NCBI GenBank assembly: GCA_023429265.1
Contig: JAEYVS010000137.1
Coordinates: 1 to 7,243 of the forward strand
Direction of reading: 5' to 3'
From: Bacteroidota bacterium
GTDB lineage: Bacteria; Bacteroidota; Ignavibacteria; Tepidaquicellales; Tepidaquicellaceae
DNA: 7,243 bases
The notes below the pieces were generated by a model. It was not told the DNA's origin and ran no database searches. It worked only from the letters and a program-made list of their open reading frames with translations. Every line of letters begins with the position of its first letter. The first letter of the stretch is position 1. The position numbers and the translations under genes were made by a program. Below are positions 1 to 5,344 of this stretch, piece after piece.

Positions 1-849
1 AGTATTCTCCATACCGCCGTATATAAAATCCTTCACAATAACCTGCTTGTAATTTGCCCAGGGGTACCTGTACCCGAACCTGTCATTAAAGAATCTCAGC
101 ATTTCCGCGGTATTTCTAACAGCATATTCGCCCATTTCCAGCTTGTCCTTATCCACATACGAAAGCACCTCAATTCCATCAGCTTCGTCCCGGATAATGT
201 CCCATTCACCCACACCAAGCATAATGAGGTATGTCGGATGAGGCTTATCCTGAACCCATTGCCAGGTCGTGCCCCCCAATATCCCGGCTGATGCATATGA
301 GGACTCAAGGTAACCGTTCGATAGGGTCACGTACTTTTCATCAACAGTCACATACATTTCTGTTGTTGTTTTATCATTCGGATAATCATATATGGGCAGC
401 CAGTATTTATTATCCTCGCTCTGTCCCTGTGTCCATATCTGGTAACCCATAGATGGGTTCAGTTCTGTCGGGTATCTGAAATACAATCCCCTTTGCGGCT
501 TACAGGTATATTTCACAGTGTAGCCGAATGTATCGGTAGTATTCACAGGCTGAGGAGTATAAACGGTGATCTTCTTCCCGTCATATTCATATCGCAGAGG
601 AATTTCCAGAACCGATATGTTCTCTATGTCGAAAGCAACCGCATCCACTTCAAATGATGTCATTCCATCGATCAAAGGGACAATGGTTGTTGTCACGTCT
701 CCTTTTACCATTTTCTGATCCCAATCAAAGCTCAGACTCATTGAAATATGCCGGACATCGTAGGTTCTTTCGCGTTCGGGCTTTGGCACGGTCTGTGAAA
801 ATAAATTTCCGTACAGTATGAGAATTGATATGAGGGTGAATTTGACCAT
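1..849 (-). CDS. Secreted M1-family metallopeptidase (aminopeptidase N-like), N-terminal part, truncated by window edge
   Basis: The reading frame is open from an ATG at 849 to base 1, giving 283 residues and no stop, so the gene continues beyond the window. Residues 1-19 look like a Sec signal peptide (MVK, hydrophobic stretch, then FSQT). Residues of about 30-220 match the N-terminal beta-sandwich domain of M1 peptidases, including a WLPIYDYPNDKTTTEMYV segment at 150-167 typical of the family. The frame ends in YGGMENT (277-283), which is the GxMEN exopeptidase motif that binds the substrate amino terminus. The zinc site HExxH(18)E would lie just outside the window, so catalytic competence cannot be judged. 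M1 enzymes remove N-terminal residues from peptides; the signal peptide suggests a periplasmic or cell-surface role in peptide breakdown. The ATG directly precedes the signal peptide. No strong Shine-Dalgarno sequence is seen (a weak AGGA lies about 14 nt upstream). The family call is firm; the exact substrate is not known. Confidence 0.93.
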   Translation of the reverse strand, partial: MVKFTLISILILYGNLFSQTVPKPERERTYDVRHISMSLSFDWDQKMVKGDVTTTIVPLIDGMTSFEVDAVAFDIENISVLEIPLRYEYDGKKITVYTPQPVNTTDTFGYTVKYTCKPQRGLYFRYPTELNPSMGYQIWTQGQSEDNKYWLPIYDYPNDKTTTEMYVTVDEKYVTLSNGYLESSYASAGILGGTTWQWVQDKPHPTYLIMLGVGEWDIIRDEADGIEVLSYVDKDKLEMGEYAVRNTAEMLRFFNDRFGYRYPWANYKQVIVKDFIYGGMENT

Positions 850-942
850 AACTTGTTAATTATCCTGTCATTAAAAGATAAATACCAACAATATATAATA
901 CTTAATTTAAATCTTTATTAGAAGTGAATAAAGGAGAAGATT

Positions 943-1098
943 TTAGTGACCTATACTGAATTTGGCATCCGGATTAATTATTAATGCCGCTATAATCACC
1001 AAAAGAGCAATTAAAATGATGATAATTACTGTAATACGATTAAAACGAATGTACTGCATCGGACTAAATAACCATGACAACAAATCCTCTTTTCCCAT
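943..1098 (-). CDS. Small single-pass membrane protein (51 aa), second of a tandem pair
   Basis: This short frame encodes 51 residues starting at an ATG (1096-1098) located 2 nt after the stop of the 57-aa gene upstream. A short, partly charged N-terminus (MGKEDLLSWLF) and a basic YIRFNR segment are followed by one very hydrophobic span at about residues 21-41 and a short tail (NPDAKFSIGH). An upstream TTG at 1182 would extend it to 79 aa, but that extension overlaps the neighbour's coding frame and reads as a frame shadow, so the ATG is preferred. The membrane span and the AALIIN ending resemble the neighbour's AALIVN, which suggests duplication. The family is not recognised. The 2-nt spacing implies co-translation with the neighbour. 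The frame is more AT-rich than the genes around it. It is small enough that chance cannot be fully excluded. Confidence 0.5.
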   Translation of the reverse strand: MGKEDLLSWLFSPMQYIRFNRITVIIIILIALLVIIAALIINPDAKFSIGH

Positions 1099-1100
1099 AA

Positions 1101-1274
1101 TTAATTTACAATTAAAGCTGCAATCGACATTATGGCAACAAGTATTGCAAAAACGATGATAATTTTGAGAAAAGACTTCCAAGTTGAAGGTTTATAATTC
1201 TCATCCCCTTTATATGGATAAAACATGCATATATTGCATACTACTGATTGTGATAATTCTTCCCAATCTATCAT
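1101..1274 (-). CDS. Small single-pass membrane protein with N-terminal CxxC (57 aa), first of a tandem pair
   Basis: An ATG at 1272-1274 opens a 57-codon frame ending in TAA at 1101-1103; an in-frame TGA lies shortly upstream, so this is the first available start. Residues 1-35 form a soluble N-terminus with a CNIC pair (Cys13, Cys16), a YPYKGDENYKP stretch and a TWKSF segment. Residues 36-56 are one hydrophobic transmembrane helix ending AALIVN at the very C-terminus. The product is probably inner-membrane with the N-terminus in the cytoplasm, going by the lysines just before the span. The next small gene starts 2 nt downstream and has a similar hydrophobic half, so the two look like a translationally coupled, diverged pair. 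No Shine-Dalgarno sequence is visible; the upstream DNA is very AT-rich. I do not recognise the family; a metal or redox role for CxxC would be speculation. Confidence 0.55.
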   Translation of the reverse strand: MIDWEELSQSVVCNICMFYPYKGDENYKPSTWKSFLKIIIVFAILVAIMSIAALIVN

Positions 1275-1432
1275 TTGAAAATATACTTCAAAATTAATTT
1301 ATTATCTATTTATAATTAAAAATTATTAATTGAAAATTAAATATGCTTTACTTTTCAAATCAAATTCCTTACACTTAGAAAGAAGTATATGTCCCCTTTT
1401 AGCGACTCCCGTATAAATTTAAACTTCACACG
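1275..1432. promoter_or_regulatory. AT-rich divergent spacer expected to hold two promoters
   Basis: This 158-bp spacer lies between the start of the minus-strand small-membrane-protein pair and the start of the plus-strand exported-protein gene, so it should contain both promoters. Bases of about 1285-1350 are almost entirely A and T, with several overlapping AATTA/TAATT stretches that can fold back weakly. I see no confident -35/-10 pair or operator, and no Shine-Dalgarno sequence close to the ATG at 1433. The call rests on gene orientation, not on a recognised motif. Confidence 0.4.
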
Positions 1433-2089
1433 ATGAGGCTGTCAATTATTATGTTGACCGGTTTCATATGTACGGCTGTCAGCAACCCGGCTTTTACCCA
1501 GATGTTACCCGAATCGGTGAATTCCACGAATCGTGAGAACTCCATATCCGGTTCAGAGCTCAATGAAAGCATCGTAAAGGAAAATGTATTGATGACTCCT
1601 ACCGATGAAGAAATGAGCTTCATTATGTACCGGGACAGGGTCACTACTACCCTGAGTGACAATCTATACAGAAGAGAAATAAAGGAGGAATTTAACTTTA
1701 ATCCAGTAAAGTCACTGAATGGCAATCTGAAGTTCGGCGGATTTTACAATGGCGGTATCGACCTTTATTTCGCGCCTGAGATGTACATTCAGCCATTTGA
1801 CGGTGTCAGTATTTATGCAATCCGCCACAGCCACATTTATATTCCGCTGGAAGAAATGCAGGAAAACATTCAACCCCTGCTGCTCGAAACAGTATTTCTC
1901 GCGGCAATAGAAAATGCCGTAAACTACTTTACACTGAATGATGAAATACTGATCAATAAAGTTCTCAATGGCATTTTAAACTTCGCCCTCAAGAACGGTT
2001 TCACTTTTATCACACAGGCAGTGAAAAAAGAAGATCCTAAGATTCCTACCTGGGAGTACTATTACTGCTCAATCGGGATAAGATTTTAA
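1433..2089 (+). CDS. Exported protein of unknown function (218 aa)
   Basis: The frame encodes 218 residues from an ATG. Residues 1-23 look like a Sec signal peptide: MR, then a hydrophobic LSIIMLTGFICTAV stretch, then NPAFTQ as the likely cleavage region. After a polar linker rich in Asn, Ser and Glu (about 25-60) comes a mixed region with aromatic, strand-like segments (LKFGGFYNGGIDLYFAPEMY, 99-118; VSIYAIRHSHIYIPL, 125-139), then a more helical part (140-195). The protein ends in YYYCSIGIRF, alternating aromatic and small residues with a terminal Phe, as in many outer-membrane-inserted proteins; this is suggestive only, since the protein is short for a barrel. It has one cysteine in the predicted mature part and no recognised catalytic motif or lipobox. 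It stands alone, divergent from the small membrane genes and convergent with the operon to the right. It is a credible gene by length, signal peptide and codon pattern; I do not recognise its family. Confidence 0.8.
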   Translation: MRLSIIMLTGFICTAVSNPAFTQMLPESVNSTNRENSISGSELNESIVKENVLMTPTDEEMSFIMYRDRVTTTLSDNLYRREIKEEFNFNPVKSLNGNLKFGGFYNGGIDLYFAPEMYIQPFDGVSIYAIRHSHIYIPLEEMQENIQPLLLETVFLAAIENAVNYFTLNDEILINKVLNGILNFALKNGFTFITQAVKKEDPKIPTWEYYYCSIGIRF

Positions 2090-2340
2090 TAATTGTATAG
2101 TCTGAGGTGTTAAACTGTTAATACACATACTTAAAAAAAATTAACATCCGGTCTAAAAATTGGATTTGATTTTTCAGCAGTTTGCTTATCTGTAATAAAA
2201 TTTAATTTTTTTCTTTATCACCTGCGAGAAAGAAAATTTATTTCGTCTGCTATGTCAAAGAACCATTAGTTAAATATAAATGGCAGTATTAAAGTCCATA
2301 CAAATATAACCTGAATGGAAGGTAAGAGTCAAAGAAAAAA

Positions 2341-2363
2341 TGTATAGATAGCGCATCTATACA
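2341..2363 (-). terminator. Perfect 9-bp hairpin followed by a T tract on the minus strand
   Basis: TGTATAGAT (2341-2349) and ATCTATACA (2355-2363) are perfect inverted copies around a 5-nt AGCGC loop. Read on the minus strand, the hairpin is followed immediately by TTTTTTCTTT (complement of 2331-2340), the layout of an intrinsic terminator for the operon that ends at 2561. Against this, the stem has only two G-C pairs and lies about 200 nt past the last stop codon. A symmetric protein-binding site is an alternative reading. Confidence 0.4.
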
Positions 2364-2487
2364 AAAAGGTGTTTAAGTTATTAATTAACAATGGTGATTA
2401 TATTTGGTATTGACGAGGGAAAAAGCGGGAAGCGGAACTTTTTTCTTAGATCTTACCGGCACCGTATCACTAAAATCAACAACACAA

Positions 2488-2534
2488 CGTTCCCAAATCA
2501 CCGCTAAAGCGGGACAGGTCGGAATTTGGGAACG
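2488..2534. repeat. REP-like inverted repeat with nested hairpin, possible bidirectional terminator
   Basis: CGTTCCCAAAT (2488-2498) and ATTTGGGAACG (2524-2534) form a perfect 11-bp inverted repeat around a 25-nt loop. Inside the loop CCGC (2501-2504) pairs with GCGG (2509-2512) around TAAA, giving a nested hairpin. The right arm is followed on the plus strand by a T-rich stretch (TTTCTTTTT, 2542-2550) and sits 27 nt beyond the stop of the minus-strand operon, so it could stop transcription from either side. The GTTCCCA...TGGGAACGAG pattern resembles dispersed intergenic palindromes that I recall from many bacterial genomes and that behave like REP elements; this resemblance is from memory. 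Only one copy is present in the window, so its repetitive nature is inferred. Confidence 0.6.
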
Positions 2535-2560
2535 AGGTTAGTTTCTTTTTGTAAGGGAAA

Positions 2561-2998
2561 TTAGTTCTCCAGGGTTTTCGCAGGAAACCATCCCATTTCA
2601 AGCGATGTCACAAAGAATTTCTTTATCCTGATAACGCAGGGTGATACGGGGGTATATGTCTGGAACCAGGGCATCTTTTCGGTCAGCATTGCTCTTACTC
2701 TTGCGTCCTCATCGTCGCTTAATATCTCAATAGTTCCATATCCCTGCAGAAAATCCTTTGTAGCGTCATTCTGAGAGATCGAAATCGCAACGTTCTTATT
2801 ATGTTCCAGGTTAGACATTGTTTTCCCGGATTTTTCGAGCACGTGATAAATATCCAGACCGTCATTTGCGAAATATGCTCCGAGTATCCAGGGTGAATAT
2901 TCACCGCCGGTAGTTGCTATCATTATTGCGTTATTGTCGGCAAAGACCTTCATTATCTTTTCTTTTACCTGGTCTTCAAGTACAGCTGTTTCTTCCAT
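2561..2998 (-). CDS. Pyridoxamine 5'-phosphate oxidase-like FMN-binding split-barrel protein (145 aa)
   Basis: The 145-residue product has the pattern of the small PNPOx-like flavin split-barrel family. It has an N-terminal helix (1-20), hydrophobic strands AIMIATT (24-30) and ILGAYFANDGLDIYHV (38-53), a KSGKTMSNLEHNKNVAISI segment (57-75) typical of the FMN phosphate-binding loop and following strand, GYGTIEIL (86-93), and a C-terminal CVIRIKKFFVTSLEMGW strand pair (121-137). Members bind FMN, F420 or haem, and many are not true PNPOx enzymes, so the substrate is open. An in-frame TTG two codons upstream would give 147 aa; the ATG at 2996-2998 is preferred. The gene starts 19 nt after the aminotransferase stop, and is probably the last gene of the operon. 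A link to pyridoxal phosphate supply for that aminotransferase is tempting but unproven. No Shine-Dalgarno sequence is evident. Confidence 0.85.
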   Translation of the reverse strand: MEETAVLEDQVKEKIMKVFADNNAIMIATTGGEYSPWILGAYFANDGLDIYHVLEKSGKTMSNLEHNKNVAISISQNDATKDFLQGYGTIEILSDDEDARVRAMLTEKMPWFQTYTPVSPCVIRIKKFFVTSLEMGWFPAKTLEN

Positions 2999-3017
2999 TT
3001 TCAATAAATTTAGTTAT

Positions 3018-4172
3018 TTATAAAACGTCTTTAATTCTTTTTATTGCTTCCTTTATATTCTCTCTGGAATTAGCATAAGAGAATCTCAAGTAGCCTTCTC
3101 CGAACTTACCGAATGCTGTTCCGGAGAGTGAAGCTACATTTGCATTGTACAGCAGGTGGTCATTTAGTTCAGATGATTTATATCCTGTCTTGGTGATATT
3201 CGGGAAAGCGTAGAAAGCGCCTTTGGGGATGATACACGAAAACCCGGGAATTGAATTTAATCCGTCAACTATAATGTCTCTTCTGGCGCGGAATTCCTCT
3301 CTCATCTCATCTACAGCATCCTGCGGTCCTTCGAGGGCTTCTATACAGGCTTTCTGCACAAAAGCATTCGTGCAGGAGTTGCTGTTTGTCATCAGCCTCG
3401 AAATTTTAGATGCAAGATCCGTATTCATAACTCCGTATCCTGCTCTCCACCCGGTCATTGAATAATACTTAGAGAATCCGTCGAGTATGATCGTCCTGTC
3501 TTTAAAGCCGGGAATCTGTGTGATACTGAAATGCTCTCCGTCAAATATGAGCCTGCTGTATATTTCATCACTGAGAACTATAATATCTGTATCCTTTATT
3601 ATCTCGCCAATTTTCTGAATGTCCTCTTTTGTTAATATCCCTCCGGTAGGATTTTGAGGGGTATTAATAATAAGAAGCTTTGTTTTATTGCTTATGAGCT
3701 CTCTCAGTTTCTCGGGGTCAAAGGCAAATCCCCTTTCTTCTTCGAGCTTGATTGGCACCGGGGTACCGCCTACAAAGTTTATCATAGACTCATAAATGGG
3801 AAATCCGGGATTTGGGTATATGACTTCATCGCCCTCGTTTACCAGCGCCAGTATAGCAAAGAACATTATGGGCTTCGCGCCGGGAGTTACTACTACCTCG
3901 TCTGCATCGAATTCCACGCCCCTGGTTTTTGTCATGTAATTCGCGATGGATGACCTGAGTTCCAGGATCCCGTTAGAGGGAGTATAGTGCGTATCACCGG
4001 ACTGCAGAGATTTGATCGCGGCATCACATATATTTTTGGGAGTCGGAAAATCCGGTTCACCTATTTCAAGGTGAATAATATTTTTGCCCTCAGCTTCGAG
4101 CTTTTTTGCTTTGGCCAGCACCTCAAATGCCGTCTCTGTTCCGAGATTAGCCATCCGTTCAGCATACTTCAT
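3018..4172 (-). CDS. PLP-dependent class I/II aminotransferase (aspartate aminotransferase-like)
   Basis: The 384-residue product is a full-length fold-type I aminotransferase. Visible landmarks are the N-terminal LEIGEPDFPTP (35-45), which holds the substrate-loop glycine; TPGAK (96-100), which contacts the cofactor phosphate; NTPQNPTGG (170-178) with the PLP-contacting Asn174; SDEIY (201-205) with Asp202 and Tyr205; SKYYSMTGWRAGYG (234-247) with the Schiff-base Lys235 and phosphate-binding Arg243; and YLRFSYANS (361-369) with Arg363, expected to bind the substrate carboxylate. It should move amino groups between an amino acid and 2-oxoglutarate in the cytoplasm; the family includes aspartate, alanine and aromatic enzymes, so the substrate is not fixed. 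It follows the liv transporter genes, which suggests use of imported amino acids. The ATG lies only 3 nt from a nine-copy heptamer array that occupies the place of its ribosome binding site. It is intact, with all key residues present. Confidence 0.95.
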   Translation of the reverse strand: MKYAERMANLGTETAFEVLAKAKKLEAEGKNIIHLEIGEPDFPTPKNICDAAIKSLQSGDTHYTPSNGILELRSSIANYMTKTRGVEFDADEVVVTPGAKPIMFFAILALVNEGDEVIYPNPGFPIYESMINFVGGTPVPIKLEEERGFAFDPEKLRELISNKTKLLIINTPQNPTGGILTKEDIQKIGEIIKDTDIIVLSDEIYSRLIFDGEHFSITQIPGFKDRTIILDGFSKYYSMTGWRAGYGVMNTDLASKISRLMTNSNSCTNAFVQKACIEALEGPQDAVDEMREEFRARRDIIVDGLNSIPGFSCIIPKGAFYAFPNITKTGYKSSELNDHLLYNANVASLSGTAFGKFGEGYLRFSYANSRENIKEAIKRIKDVL

Positions 4173-4175
4173 ATA

Positions 4176-4247
4176 GTTAAAAGTTAAAAGTTAAAAGTTA
4201 AAAGTTAAAAGTTAAAAGTTAAAAGTTAAAAGTTAAAAGAGTTTAAA
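4176..4247 (+). repeat. Heptanucleotide tandem array, nine perfect GTTAAAA units plus one variant
   Basis: Nine uninterrupted perfect copies of GTTAAAA run from 4176 to 4238, followed by GA and a variant GTTTAAA at 4241-4247 that abuts the stop codon of the four-helix-bundle gene. On the coding (minus) strand the unit reads TTTTAAC and the array ends 3 nt before the aminotransferase ATG. Such perfect arrays are prone to slipped-strand changes in copy number. Because 7 is not a multiple of 3 but the array is untranslated, a change would alter spacing and leader structure rather than reading frame. Confidence 0.95.
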
Positions 4248-4586
4248 TTATATAGATTTAATCAATCCTGACAACATTTTAGAAATTTCAATAGAAGAAT
4301 TATAAAGCTCTTCAAATTCATCTTCAGATACATAACCAAGTTCCTTGACTAAGTACAACATACTTCTGACTTCGCCTGAGCTTCCTTTAGTTATGTATAA
4401 AAAATACCGGTATTCATTATTGCTTTGCCTCTCAAACCCTTCTGCAATATTATTCATAATTGAGACAGAAGCTCTGAGTATTTGACTTCTTAAACTGTAA
4501 TCTTTAGAATCTTCAAAAATTTTATAAAGTTTTAAACTCAAATCTTTTGCTTTATGCCACACTACTAAATCTTCGAACTTTTTCAC
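4248..4586 (-). CDS. Four-helix-bundle protein, 23S rRNA intervening-sequence-protein (S23/IVP) family
   Basis: The 112-residue product has the hallmarks of the small four-helix-bundle family first noted inside intervening sequences of 23S rRNA genes: the N-terminal FEDLVVWHKAKDLSLKLY (4-21), the SLRSQILRASVSIMNNIAEG core (31-50) followed by FERQSNNEYRYFLYITKGSSGE, and KELGYVSEDEFEEL (81-94). Its length is usual for the family. Related proteins form ring-like oligomers, and the Avd accessory protein of diversity-generating retroelements has a similar fold, but the function of stand-alone members is unknown. The start is GTG (4584-4586); an in-frame TAA 19-21 nt upstream of it rules out a much longer form. 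No 23S rRNA, reverse transcriptase or variable repeat is present here. The gene is flanked by inverted heptamer arrays and sits inside an amino-acid transport operon with no clear functional link. It is more AT-rich than the liv and aminotransferase genes, which fits acquisition. Confidence 0.92.
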   Translation of the reverse strand: MKKFEDLVVWHKAKDLSLKLYKIFEDSKDYSLRSQILRASVSIMNNIAEGFERQSNNEYRYFLYITKGSSGEVRSMLYLVKELGYVSEDEFEELYNSSIEISKMLSGLIKSI

Positions 4587-4593
4587 TGCAGAC

Positions 4594-4628
4594 TGTAGAC
4601 TTTAAACTTTAGACTTTTAACTTTAAAC
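4594..4628 (-). repeat. Degenerate heptamer array, inverted relative to the array at 4176-4247
   Basis: Five consecutive 7-base units read on the plus strand TGTAGAC, TTTAAAC, TTTAGAC, TTTTAAC and TTTAAAC. On the minus strand these are GTTTAAA, GTTAAAA, GTCTAAA, GTTTAAA and GTCTACA, variants of the GTTAAAA unit on the other side of the four-helix-bundle gene but in the opposite orientation. The array starts 5 nt after the livF stop codon and ends 7 nt before the GTG of the small gene, with a CTGCAG palindrome beside it. It is more degenerate than its partner. Confidence 0.85.
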
Positions 4629-4633
4629 TTCTT

Positions 4634-5344
4634 TTATTCTCCGAGATAAGCCTTTTTTACTTCTTCGTTGTGAGCAAGTTCTTTTGCGCTTCCTTCGAGA
4701 ATGATCTTTCCTGTTTCGAGCACATACCCGTAACTCGCGCTGGCTAATGCCAGGTTCGCGTTTTGTTCGACAAGAAGTATTGTAATTCCGGTCGCCTTAT
4801 TTAAAGCTACTATCTTTTCAAAAATGGCTTTCACCAGCAGAGGCGCAATTCCCAATGACGGTTCATCAAGCAAGAGCAGCTTTGGTTTTGACATCAAAGC
4901 GCGGGATATCGCCAGCATCTGCTGTTCACCGCCGCTAAGAGTACCGCCAAGCTGTTTGAGTCTTTCCTTAAGTCTGGGAAAAAGTGTAAAAACAAATTCC
5001 AGGTCATCTTTGACGTGAGCCGTATCCTTTCTTGTATAAGCTCCCATTTCCAGATTCTCTTTCACGGTAAGGTTTGAAAATATTAATCTTCCTTCGGGAG
5101 ACTGGCTTATTCCTTTCTTTACTATAGCATCCGGCTTATCGTCTGTTATGTCTTCCCCTTCAAATGTAATAATAGAACCCGGTTCGGGTTTAGTCAGTCC
5201 GGAAATAGTTCTGAGAATCGTGGTTTTCCCCGCGCCATTTGCTCCGATGAGCGTGACAATCGAACCCTTCTCAACATTAACATTTATGCCTTTAATGGCT
5301 TTAATGGCGCCATAATTCACTTTGAGATTCTCGATCTTAAGCAT
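4634..5344 (-). CDS. livF: Branched-chain amino-acid ABC transporter ATP-binding protein LivF
   Basis: The 236-residue product is a complete ABC ATPase of the LivF type. It has Walker A GANGAGKTT (34-42), a Q-loop at Gln81 in ISQSPEGR, the signature LSGGEQQ (136-142), Walker B LLLLDEP (156-162), the SLGIAP D-loop segment (163-168), and LVEQN (191-195), where Gln takes the usual H-loop histidine position, as is normal in LivF. The ending EVKKAYLGE is also typical. With LivG it powers uptake of branched-chain or related amino acids on the cytoplasmic side of the inner membrane. Its ATG overlaps the livG stop by 8 nt (ATGCTTAA), and a strong AAGGAGG lies 8 nt upstream inside livG, so it is probably translationally coupled. 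Downstream, the heptamer-flanked cassette starts 5 nt after its stop. The urea-transporter subtype (UrtE) is a less likely alternative. Confidence 0.95.
   Translation of the reverse strand: MLKIENLKVNYGAIKAIKGINVNVEKGSIVTLIGANGAGKTTILRTISGLTKPEPGSIITFEGEDITDDKPDAIVKKGISQSPEGRLIFSNLTVKENLEMGAYTRKDTAHVKDDLEFVFTLFPRLKERLKQLGGTLSGGEQQMLAISRALMSKPKLLLLDEPSLGIAPLLVKAIFEKIVALNKATGITILLVEQNANLALASASYGYVLETGKIILEGSAKELAHNEEVKKAYLGE

Larger units (their letters stand above)
2090..2560. other. Convergent intergenic region without a convincing gene
   Basis: This 471-bp stretch lies between two converging genes, so it needs terminators rather than promoters. The left part (2090-2340) is strongly AT-rich and shows only weak fold-backs, such as TTTTCTTT at 2209-2216 facing AAAGAAAA at 2229-2236. 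The right part holds a perfect 9-bp hairpin at 2341-2363 and an 11-bp inverted repeat at 2488-2534, listed separately. The 9-mer AAAGCGGGA occurs twice, near 2424 and 2506. Between about 2410 and 2540 the sequence is richer in G and C than the rest of the gap, consistent with an inserted repeat element. The longest plausible plus-strand frame (from 2392, 38 codons) has no supporting feature. Confidence 0.7.
4176..4628. mobile_element. Candidate IVS-like cassette: four-helix-bundle gene between inverted heptamer arrays
   Basis: This 453-bp unit consists of a heptamer array reading GTTAAAA on the plus strand (4176-4247), one small gene (4248-4586), and a second array of the same 7-base motif on the opposite strand (4594-4628). 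The arrays are complementary, so a transcript from either strand could pair them and loop out the gene, recalling the stem and loop layout of intervening sequences in 23S rRNA, which carry genes of this protein family. The unit begins 5 nt after the livF stop and ends 3 nt before the aminotransferase ATG. It interrupts a block whose other junctions are overlaps or a 19-nt gap. I see no transposase and no obvious target-site duplication. The structure is seen directly; mobility is inference. Confidence 0.5.

Noticed and set aside
962..1159. Plus-strand 65-codon frame opposite the small membrane genes
   Set aside because: It is antisense to two better-supported minus-strand frames with a clear membrane span and 2-nt spacing, and shows no recognisable protein features.
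1099..1182. TTG-initiated N-terminal extension of the 51-aa membrane protein
   Set aside because: It overlaps the coding frame of the 57-aa gene; the ATG 2 nt after that gene's stop is a better start.
2209..2236. TTTTCTTT/AAAGAAAA fold-back as terminator of the exported-protein gene
   Set aside because: The stem is almost all A-T, lies 120 nt past the stop, and has no clean T tract after it.
2392..2508. 38-codon plus-strand frame in the convergent gap
   Set aside because: Short, runs into the REP-like palindrome, has no recognised motif, and is not needed by the gene layout.
4176..4247. CRISPR array reading of the tandem repeats
   Set aside because: The units are 7 bases with no spacers, so this is a simple tandem repeat.
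4248..4586. Avd of a diversity-generating retroelement
   Set aside because: The fold family is related, but there is no reverse transcriptase, template repeat or variable repeat in the window, and the motif set fits the IVP family.
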